From Chloroflexota bacterium (lineage in GTDB: Bacteria; Chloroflexota; Anaerolineae; Aggregatilineales; Phototrophicaceae): a stretch of DNA of 57,275 nt. How positions within the stretch are numbered: the first letter of the stretch is position 1; the number at the start of each line of letters is the position of its first letter. Positions 51,037-57,275 of this stretch are shown piece by piece. The stretch covers positions 1 through 57,275 of the forward strand of contig WTGF01000003.1 of assembly GCA_011525385.1 (NCBI GenBank), read 5' to 3'. The notes below the pieces were generated by a model. That model had not been told where the DNA came from and ran no database searches. It saw nothing but the letters and a program-made list of their open reading frames with translations. The translations under genes were made by a program, and so were the position numbers.

Positions 51037-51920
51037 CCGCCATTGGCAAAGTTTCGCTTCAGGATACCCTACTGCAAAGAGGGCGCAACCGCGAACGGAG
51101 CCGGCTGCTGGTCTTCAACCATACGGTGCTGCTGCTGCTGACCGCCTTCGCTGTCATTCCGCTTTTGGTTTTGGCTTTCAACTCAGTCAAAACCAATCTC
51201 GAAATCGGCCAAAATCCGCTGGGTCCGCCTATCAATATCGTCACTGAGAATTTCCCCAATGCCTGGGATAAAGGCAATTTCGCCACCACGATGGGCAATA
51301 GCATCATTTACGTCGTGGCCACTATCGCCGCCGAGCTGGTATTTGGCGGGTTGGCCGCCTATGCCCTGGCGCGCAAAAAGCCGCCCGGCTCCGATGCGCT
51401 CATGCTCTACTTTCTGGTCGCCTCGACTATCCCCCTATGGATGTACATCGTGCCTCTCTTCGTGCAAATCAACGCTTTGAAACGGCTTGGCGTGGATGCC
51501 CGCTTCCTGCTGATCATGGTCTATGTTGCAGGCAACGCGCCCTTGACGATCTTCTTGCTGCGCTCTTATATGATCGACCTGCCCACAGAACTGGAGGATG
51601 CCGCCCGCGTCGACGGCGCCAATGAATTCCAGGTCCTGACGCGCATCGTCATCCCCTTGACCATGCCCGGTTTCCTGACCGTCGGCTTGGTTGTTGGCTT
51701 GGGCGTCTGGAACGAGTTCCTGCTGGCGCTGACCTTCATTCACGACCCGAACCAATACCCGGTCACGACCAGCTTCTACAAATTCGTCGACCGCTTCGAC
51801 CGAGATTGGGCGCTGACCAGCGCCGGCGCCATCATCATCATCTTCCCCGTCATGGTGCTCTTCCTGGCTTTGCAGCGGCAGTTTATCAATGGCTTGGCCG
51901 AAGGCGGCATCAAGACCTAG
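51033..51920 (+). CDS. Sugar ABC transporter permease (MalG type)
   Basis: 295 residues from ATG 51033, which overlaps the upstream stop and has GGAGAGG at 51016-51023 at proper spacing; the earlier ATG 51024 touches that site and is rejected. Six membrane segments; N-S-V-K-T-N after the first, M-G-N-S-I-I-Y before the second block and an EAA loop E-D-A-A-R-V-D-G-A near 185. Ends in the usual I-N-G-L-A-E-G-G-I-K. Unlike the MalG-type gene at 16183 it has no inserted hairpin. Confidence 0.92.
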   Translation: MTAIGKVSLQDTLLQRGRNRERSRLLVFNHTVLLLLTAFAVIPLLVLAFNSVKTNLEIGQNPLGPPINIVTENFPNAWDKGNFATTMGNSIIYVVATIAAELVFGGLAAYALARKKPPGSDALMLYFLVASTIPLWMYIVPLFVQINALKRLGVDARFLLIMVYVAGNAPLTIFLLRSYMIDLPTELEDAARVDGANEFQVLTRIVIPLTMPGFLTVGLVVGLGVWNEFLLALTFIHDPNQYPVTTSFYKFVDRFDRDWALTSAGAIIIIFPVMVLFLALQRQFINGLAEGGIKT

Positions 51921-51998
51921 CCGAACTACCTGCGCGGCCTCGGTCAATGCGCCAGCTGGTCTGTAGATGCAAATTGATGATACAAAATAGCGCAAAAC

Positions 51999-52024
51999 TG
52001 TAGGGGCGACTCTGTGAGTCGCCC
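51999..52024 (+). repeat. Dispersed GGGCGACTC palindrome, copy 2
   Basis: TGTAG, then GGGCGACTC and GAGTCGCCC around TGT. It lies 15 bp before the start of the ADP-ribosylglycohydrolase-like gene and is identical over 26 bp to the copy at 55616-55641. Confidence 0.8.
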
Positions 52025-52038
52025 AAATCAATAACCGT

Positions 52039-53187
52039 ATGGGAATACAAATGACCCCAATTGAAGACTCTCGTTTGTATGACAAAGTGTGTGGCTGTCT
52101 CTACGGCGGCGCTGTCGGCGATGCCATCGGCGCTCCCGCCGAAGGACGCATGCCGGCGGAAATCCAGCAGCGCTACGGCTATATCACCGACTTTGTCGAA
52201 GGCTGGGAGGGACCGTCCGACATTGGCAAAGGCGACGGGCGCTACACCGACGATACCCACATGGTCCAGTTGCTCGCCCGCTGCTACATCGAAGAAGACG
52301 ATCACCTCGACGCCTATTCCTTCGCCCGGCGCATCGTCCCGCTCATCGCTGACGAAGAACGCTGGGTCCCCGAGCGCGGCTGCAACATGAAATTGGTCGA
52401 CCGCCTCTTTTACCCGGAAAAATGGCTGCTGATGCGCCTGCGCCTGGCCAACGCCGAACCGCGTCAAGGCGGCATCGGCAATATGGTCAACTGTGGCGCG
52501 GCCATGTATGCGGCCCCGGTCGGCATCGTCAATGCCGGCGATCCCGAAAATGCCTATCGCGAAGCGCTGGATGTCTTCAGCGCGCACCAGCAGAGCTTCG
52601 GCCTGGAAGCGGCGGCTGTCATGGCGACGGCGGTTGCGGAAGCCTTCAAGCCGTCCGCCACTGTCGATTCGATCATTGACGCTGTTTTGTCCCTGGCTAA
52701 AGAAGGCACCCGCAAAGCGATTGAATCCGTGGTCGAGGCCGCGCGGGCGCGCAGCGACTGGAAAGCAGCGATTCATCCTCTGCGTGACGCCATGCGACCC
52801 TACGACACCGCCGCCGAAAACTTTAGAGCGCGCGGCATGCCCGGCACCAACCACTGGATGCCCAGCCGCGAGCACAGCATCGAAGAGGTCCCGATTGCCC
52901 TCGCTTTCCTCGTGGTCACCGGCGGAGACTTTGAGGGCAGCGTTTTCGGCGGTACAAACTACGGACGCGACAACGATTCCATCGCTGGCATGGCGGGCGC
53001 GATCGCCGGCGCGCTGCATGGCGCTGACGCGATCCGCAAGGACTGGATGGATCAGATCAACAGCGCCAATCGCGTCGATCTGCGGCCGATCGCGCGGGAC
53101 TTGACCAGCTTGACGGTCAAGCTGCAAAAGCGTCAGATGGACGAGGCGCAGTCAAGAAATGCGGATTTCAGTGATTTGCTCAATTGA
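52039..53187 (+). CDS. ADP-ribosylglycohydrolase-family protein 1
   Basis: 382 residues with the all-helical DraG/ARH fold, which binds two Mg ions and cleaves N- or O-glycosidic bonds to ribose. Metal motifs: Y-T-D71-D72-T-H near the N-terminus and R-D-N-D-S-I-A near 315 (usual D-x-D-T/S). The glycine-rich opening G-C-L-Y-G-G-A-V-G-D-A-I-G is typical. A second ATG at 52051 with GGGA before it is an equally good start. It stands in the sugar-importer unit with a second family member and a PfkB kinase, so small-molecule N-glycoside or nucleoside-like hydrolysis is likelier than protein de-ADP-ribosylation. Confidence 0.85.
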   Translation: MGIQMTPIEDSRLYDKVCGCLYGGAVGDAIGAPAEGRMPAEIQQRYGYITDFVEGWEGPSDIGKGDGRYTDDTHMVQLLARCYIEEDDHLDAYSFARRIVPLIADEERWVPERGCNMKLVDRLFYPEKWLLMRLRLANAEPRQGGIGNMVNCGAAMYAAPVGIVNAGDPENAYREALDVFSAHQQSFGLEAAAVMATAVAEAFKPSATVDSIIDAVLSLAKEGTRKAIESVVEAARARSDWKAAIHPLRDAMRPYDTAAENFRARGMPGTNHWMPSREHSIEEVPIALAFLVVTGGDFEGSVFGGTNYGRDNDSIAGMAGAIAGALHGADAIRKDWMDQINSANRVDLRPIARDLTSLTVKLQKRQMDEAQSRNADFSDLLN

Positions 53188-53199
53188 GGAGAATAATTG

Positions 53200-55374
53200 A
53201 TGAGTTTGCCAAATGATTATCTCGAACGGGTTTACGCCGGTGTGCTTGGCAAGTTGATCGGCGTTTATCTGGGCCGCCCCTTTGAAGGCTGGTCCTACGA
53301 AGCTATCACCGAGCACCTCGGCGAAATCAACTATTACGTGCACGACCGACTCAACGTTCCCTTGATCGTCACCGATGATGATATTTCCGGCACCTTCACC
53401 TTTGTCCGCGCGCTGGAAGATTACGCCTTCAATCGCGATCTCACCGCCGCGCAGATCGGACAGACCTGGCTCAATTACCTGGTCGAAGAACAGACGGTGC
53501 TCTGGTGGGGCGGCATGGGCAATTCCACCGAACACACGGCCTATTTGCGGCTGAAACAAGGGTACGAACCGCCGCTCAGCGGCTCGGTGGAGCTTAACGG
53601 CAAGGTCGTCGCCGAACAGATTGGCGCGCAGATCTTCATCGACGGCTGGGCCATGGTCGCGCCGGGGGATCCCGAATTCGCCGCCGACCTGGCCGGGCGC
53701 GCCGCTTCCGTCAGCCATGGTGGCGAAGCGATCTACGGCGCGCAGTGCCTGGCGGCCATGGAGGCGGCGGCCTTCGTCGAGTCCGATATCAACAAGCTCA
53801 TCGATACCGGCCTTTCCGTGATTCCCGACGATTCCATCATTTATTATATGATCAACGATATCCGCGAATGGCACGCCAAAGAACCCGATTGGCGCAAAGG
53901 TCGCGAACTGCTGGCGGAACGCTATGGCTATCACATCTACGGCGGCAACTGCCACATGGTCCCCAACCACGGGCTGATCGTATTCTCGATGCTCTATGGC
54001 GAGGACGACTTCCAACGCACGCTGATGATCGTCAATACCTGCGGCTGGGATACCGATTGCAATTCCGGCAATGTCGGCTGTCTGATGGGTATCAAGGACG
54101 GCTTGGCGGGCCTGGAAACCGGACCCGATTACCGTGGACCGGTGGCGGATCGCATGTATATTCCCACCGCCGATGGGGGCAATGCTATCACTGACGCCGC
54201 CACACAAACCGTACGCCTGGTGAATACGGGACGCGCGCTGCAAGATATGGCGCCGATCGCGCCTAAAGGCGGCGCTCGCTATCATTTTGATCTGCCCGGC
54301 GCGGTGCAAGGATTCATGAATGACGAGGCCATCGACTCGCGCGATGTCTGCGCTATCAGCAACGTACAGGCCCCCGATCTGAGCTTGAACGGCGAGCGCC
54401 TGCTGGCGCTGGACTACGCCGGTTTGGCGCCCGGACGCGTCGGACGCGTCGAGACGGCCACCTTTGTGCCCTCCCTGGAAGTCAATAAGCACTTTGAAGG
54501 TCGCGGCTATAGCCTCATGGCCAGCCCCGGGCTCTCTCCGGGCCAGACGATCCGCGCGCGCGTTCTTGCCGCCGACGAAAATGACACTGAGGTTGAGGTC
54601 TCGCTGCATGTCCAGCATTACGACCGCGACGACAATCTCGTTGTGCTGACCGGCTCGGGAGATAGTTTTTCCGCGGGACAGTCGGCTGAACTCGTCTGGC
54701 AAGTTCCGGATCTGGAAGGCTATCCTATCGCCAAGGTCGGCCTTCAGATCAGCGGGCAAGGCGGCGCCAGCGGTCGGATATATCTCGATTGGCTGACCTG
54801 GGACGGCGCGCCCAACGTCCGCCTGAAACGTCCCCACGCGCGGGATTTCGCCCGCTGGGACCGGAAGCTGGGCGGCATCATGTGGAAGCGCGCCTGGGTG
54901 AACGGTCTCGATGCTGCCAAGGGTAAAATGATATCTCTCGACTTTTATCCGGAAACCTACCGTCTGATCCAGAACGAGGGACGCGGGCTGATGATAACCG
55001 GTTGCCGCGATTGGACCGACTATCAGGTCAGCGCCAGGATGACGCCCCATATGTGCAAAGCCGGCGGGCTGGGCGCGCGCGTCCAGGGCATGAAGCGTCA
55101 CTACGCGCTGCTCTGCGATGAAGAGAATACGCGCTTGGTTTCTACCTGCGAAGGTATTGACACCGTTCTTGCGCAAGCCGACGAGGGCTGGACCTTTGGA
55201 AACGAACACCAGCTCACGCTCAAGGTGCAGGGCAACACGCTGGCGGGCTACGTTAATGGCCAGTTGCGCGTCAAAGCCGAAGATCCGGAGGCGCGCTTTA
55301 GCGGTGGCGGCATCGCCCTCATCGCGGAAGAGGGCCGCATCGGCTGCGAAGACGTCGAGGTGCGGCCGGTTTAG
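53200..55374 (+). CDS. ADP-ribosylglycohydrolase-family protein 2 with C-terminal beta domains
   Basis: 724 residues from ATG 53200; GAGGAG (53186-53191) overlaps the upstream stop. The catalytic domain covers about 1-400, with V-T-D59-D-D-I-S and C-G-W-D284-T-D286-C-N as metal motifs. It then continues, unusually, into a galactose-binding-like beta domain (about 410-545) and a LamG/3-keto-disaccharide-hydrolase-like sandwich (about 545-724; Y-Q-V-S-A-R-M-T ... L-A-G-Y-V-N-G-Q-L). Such added domains suggest a carbohydrate-containing substrate. No signal peptide. It is translationally coupled to protein 1, so the two probably act in one pathway. Confidence 0.83.
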   Translation: MSLPNDYLERVYAGVLGKLIGVYLGRPFEGWSYEAITEHLGEINYYVHDRLNVPLIVTDDDISGTFTFVRALEDYAFNRDLTAAQIGQTWLNYLVEEQTVLWWGGMGNSTEHTAYLRLKQGYEPPLSGSVELNGKVVAEQIGAQIFIDGWAMVAPGDPEFAADLAGRAASVSHGGEAIYGAQCLAAMEAAAFVESDINKLIDTGLSVIPDDSIIYYMINDIREWHAKEPDWRKGRELLAERYGYHIYGGNCHMVPNHGLIVFSMLYGEDDFQRTLMIVNTCGWDTDCNSGNVGCLMGIKDGLAGLETGPDYRGPVADRMYIPTADGGNAITDAATQTVRLVNTGRALQDMAPIAPKGGARYHFDLPGAVQGFMNDEAIDSRDVCAISNVQAPDLSLNGERLLALDYAGLAPGRVGRVETATFVPSLEVNKHFEGRGYSLMASPGLSPGQTIRARVLAADENDTEVEVSLHVQHYDRDDNLVVLTGSGDSFSAGQSAELVWQVPDLEGYPIAKVGLQISGQGGASGRIYLDWLTWDGAPNVRLKRPHARDFARWDRKLGGIMWKRAWVNGLDAAKGKMISLDFYPETYRLIQNEGRGLMITGCRDWTDYQVSARMTPHMCKAGGLGARVQGMKRHYALLCDEENTRLVSTCEGIDTVLAQADEGWTFGNEHQLTLKVQGNTLAGYVNGQLRVKAEDPEARFSGGGIALIAEEGRIGCEDVEVRPV

Positions 55375-55708
55375 TCGCGATCGCGCATAGAAATCCTGTA
55401 GAAACTAAGAACTCTGGCAGGGGCGACCGACCCGCTGCGTCGGCGGTCAGTGTCAAATGGCTGTGTCCACGCGCCCTACGCGCGGCGCCGGGGGGCGGAA
55501 AGGCTTGTCCGCTACTGTGGCAAATTCAGCATTTTCATCCCCACCAAGAGGGAAGAGGAACGTCTTTCACGCAAAAATAGCGCCAATAGAACCAATTCCA
55601 GACCTGAAAGTCGATTGTAGGGGCGACTCTGTGAGTCGCCCACCGGTAATAGACCCGAATTTGACGCAATTTCATTAGTACCAGACAAGCCCTTGAAGTA
55701 TCAAATCC
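55375..55708. other. Intergenic with dispersed palindromes
   Basis: 334 bp between the second glycohydrolase and the PfkB kinase. It contains a degraded GGGCGACC-type element at about 55415-55450 and an intact GGGCGACTC palindrome at 55616-55641. No supported coding frame. Confidence 0.6.
55616..55641 (+). repeat. Dispersed GGGCGACTC palindrome, copy 3
   Basis: Identical over 26 bp to 51999-52024. It lies 67 bp before the PfkB gene. Confidence 0.8.
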
Positions 55709-56602
55709 ATGATACAACCACGCATTCTCTGCTACGGCGAAATTGATCTCGATATCTACCTCAAGCTTGACCGTCTGCCCACGCTGAACCGCGCTGGCAA
55801 CACCCAGGACGAATTTGAAAACGTGGGCGGGGCCGCGGCCAACAGCGCCATGTGGCTGGCGAATTGGGGCATCGCCACGCGGCTGCTGGGGCATGATCTC
55901 GGCGACGACCGCGCCGGGGATACGGTCCGAGGCATGCTAGGCGCGCTGGACCATCTGGATACGACTTATATCGCCTGCCACGCCGGTTATCGCAGTCCGC
56001 GCTGTCAATGCCTGGTTACACCGGATGGCGAACGCAGCTTCATCATGCACTGGCTCGACGAGTTGCGCGTCACCGACTTGGAAACGCCCATGCTGCGCGG
56101 CATCGAGTGGCTCAACCTCGATATGTCGGGTCCGCTGGAACCACGCTTGCGAGCCGCTCGGCTGGCTGTCGCGCGAGACATTCCCGTGCTGATCAATGAC
56201 ATTTACGCCGCGGATCACGCGCTGCTGCCCTATGTCGATGTGCTGGTCATTTCGGCGTCGATCGTGCGCAGCAAAGCGCCGGGCAGCGAGCCTCTCGCGC
56301 TCGCGCGGAAGCTGCAGGAAACGGGCGATTGCCATGTCATCATCACCGATGCGTCGGCGCCGGTCACCCTTTTGATGAGAGCGGGCGAAGTGCGCCAGAT
56401 CCAGCCACCGGCAGTGACCGCCGTTGATACCACCGGCGCCGGCGACACCTTCAAGTCTGGCTTGCTCTATGGCTTGCTGAAGGACCTGCCGCTGCCCGAA
56501 GCGGCGCGCTGGGGCTGCGCTGCCGCCAGTCTGATGTGCCGATTCCCCGGTACCACCCGTCATTTGGCCGATCTCGACGCCGTCGCGGAATACCTGCCTT
56601 GA
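55709..56602 (+). CDS. PfkB-family carbohydrate kinase
   Basis: 297-residue ribokinase-like ATP-dependent kinase. The N-terminal substrate lid is short and begins with G-E-I-D-L-D-I-Y-L; G-G-A-A-A-N-S-A is near 49. The C-terminal PfkB signature D-T-T-G-A-G-D-T-F-K-S-G near 234-245 contains the catalytic Asp and the anion hole. It would phosphorylate the sugar (ribose-like, fructose-like or a nucleoside) produced by the glycohydrolases encoded just upstream. No strong ribosome binding site is seen. Specificity cannot be read by eye. Confidence 0.9.
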   Translation: MIQPRILCYGEIDLDIYLKLDRLPTLNRAGNTQDEFENVGGAAANSAMWLANWGIATRLLGHDLGDDRAGDTVRGMLGALDHLDTTYIACHAGYRSPRCQCLVTPDGERSFIMHWLDELRVTDLETPMLRGIEWLNLDMSGPLEPRLRAARLAVARDIPVLINDIYAADHALLPYVDVLVISASIVRSKAPGSEPLALARKLQETGDCHVIITDASAPVTLLMRAGEVRQIQPPAVTAVDTTGAGDTFKSGLLYGLLKDLPLPEAARWGCAAASLMCRFPGTTRHLADLDAVAEYLP

Positions 56603-56862
56603 ATAAGATATGCTTGCGGATACAAGAAATTCCAGGCTGATCATGAAAACACAACCAGCATTACCGGTTTCGACATCAACATCGAGACATAGGGATGAGC
56701 CCATGGCGAGCCCGCCTCTGCAATTGCAGAGGCGGCTGCGCGCGACATGATAGACCAGTCTTGAAAAACGCGACCATATAGTCGCCCTTTCAGACCGAAT
56801 TCCTGCTAATCTCAGTCCATACTACCTGCGCCCGCATCCCAATGCGTCAAAAAAACTGCCAG

Positions 56863-56923
56863 TCGGACACAAAACACCCTTTATGTCCGAAAAAACTTTT
56901 GCGTCGGACAGATAAACGGACAT
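56863..56923. repeat. Cluster of TCGGACA/TGTCCGA motifs
   Basis: CGGACA occurs directly at 56864, 56905 and 56917 and inverted (TGTCCG) at 56884. TCGGACA (56863-56869) and TGTCCGA (56884-56890) are a perfect dyad. It could be an operator cluster or the end of a lost mobile element. Confidence 0.4.
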
Positions 56924-57153
56924 AAAAGCGCGAATGCTCTTTATTTCACAGAATTTCATACCGGATTCTAACCTGCGATCTATGGCTCCTTTCCAGGTCA
57001 AGCTCTGATCGACTTGCTCCTGCGGGATGCTTATCTCGGACCAAATGAGAGGGCCAGCATACTGGACTCTGTTGAGATTCATGAATTGCAGCCAATCCCG
57101 GTCAGTGTCGCGTAAATGAGAAAGACCATAATAGTCCAAAATAGCTCAGTAAA

Positions 57154-57187
57154 GCTCCCCCTCCCCGAAGCATCAGGGAGGGGGAGC
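57154..57187. repeat. Dispersed CCCTCCC hairpin, copy 2
   Basis: GCTCCCCCTCCC (57154-57165) and its exact reverse complement (57176-57187) around the loop CGAAGCATCA, which is identical to that of the copy at 38814-38839. Confidence 0.7.
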
Positions 57188-57257
57188 GCGCCACAAGAAG
57201 ATGGTATTATATGTTCATTTTCGTGAATTTCAGCAAGTTAAATCCCAAATCCAATGT

Positions 57258-57275
57258 AGAGTCACCCTTCCCCAA
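57258..57275. repeat. Truncated palindrome at window end
   Basis: GAGTCACCCTTCCCC at 57259-57273 repeats the start of the element at 39951-39982; the window ends within the left arm. Confidence 0.6.

Larger units (their letters stand above)
56603..57275. other. Gene-poor right edge with repeats
   Basis: 673 bp without a convincing gene. A 105-residue minus-strand frame (56822-57139) has no recognisable domain or ribosome binding site. The stretch carries a small GCGAC/GTCGC dyad at 56770-56785, a cluster of CGGACA motifs at 56863-56923, a strong hairpin at 57154-57187 and the start of a dispersed palindrome at the very end. Confidence 0.6.

Noticed and set aside
53152..55209. 685-codon minus-strand open frame opposite the second glycohydrolase
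   Set aside because: Antisense shadow of a well-supported gene.
56822..57139. 105-residue minus-strand frame near the right edge
   Set aside because: No ribosome binding site or domain; part of it is made of the CGGACA repeat cluster.
1..57275. tRNA, rRNA or riboswitch genes
   Set aside because: No cloverleaf, rRNA or known aptamer pattern was recognised by eye; a covariance search would be needed to exclude them fully.

Overview
The window is a GC-rich, gene-dense piece of a bacterial chromosome, most likely from a metagenome-assembled member of Chloroflexota (Anaerolineae-like). This is an inference from gene style, not from a marker gene: sugar ABC importers encoded without their own ATPase, binding proteins with a plain signal peptide and no lipobox, glycosyltransferase-C proteins ending in a characteristic beta-sandwich domain, and many short palindromic dispersed repeats. 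No rRNA, tRNA, CRISPR array or intact insertion sequence was recognised. The left edge begins with a poly-G run and the right edge stops inside a dispersed palindrome; both look like contig ends.

Layout. 0.3-1.1 kb: a strongly folded element and a phage-tail-like gene with a LexA-type box upstream. 1.3-4.1 kb: xylose catabolism (xylA, xylB). 4.7-6.8 kb: a secreted fibronectin-III protein. 7.3-10.1 kb: lutABC lactate oxidation. 10.1-10.9 kb: a vapBC-type toxin-antitoxin pair. 11-20.6 kb: a carbohydrate region with a TIM-barrel isomerase, a sulfatase, a CUT1 sugar importer, an MFS transporter, a double SnoaL-domain protein and a zinc-type dehydrogenase. 20.7-30.2 kb: a tandem array of five large membrane proteins built from six membrane modules. 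30.3-45.2 kb: an oligopeptide importer with fused ATPases and a circularly permuted binding protein, followed by a CapA-like protein, an amidohydrolase, an Asp/Glu racemase, M28 and M20 peptidases and a gamma-glutamyltransferase. 45.2-47.0 kb: a GT-C membrane glycosyltransferase. 47.3-56.6 kb: a second CUT1 importer with duplicated binding proteins, two ADP-ribosylglycohydrolase-family enzymes and a PfkB kinase.

How the genes work together. Most of the window serves uptake and breakdown of organic matter: pentoses, sulfated or oxidised sugars, lactate, peptides (possibly gamma-glutamyl peptides) and N-glycosidic or nucleoside-like compounds. Each of the four binding-protein genes is followed by a stem-loop; three of these lie directly before permease genes and one lies before the second of two duplicated binding-protein genes. 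This layout would allow more binding protein than permease to be made.

The most unusual parts are: (1) the six-module membrane-protein array, with an outward-facing Cys pair and a D-E-F/Y motif in each module and two beta domains per complete unit; (2) the peptide-binding protein whose normal C-terminal part comes first, a circular permutation; (3) a dispersed palindrome that has become part of the coding sequence of an ABC ATPase linker; and (4) the 89-nt folded element next to the phage-tail-like gene.
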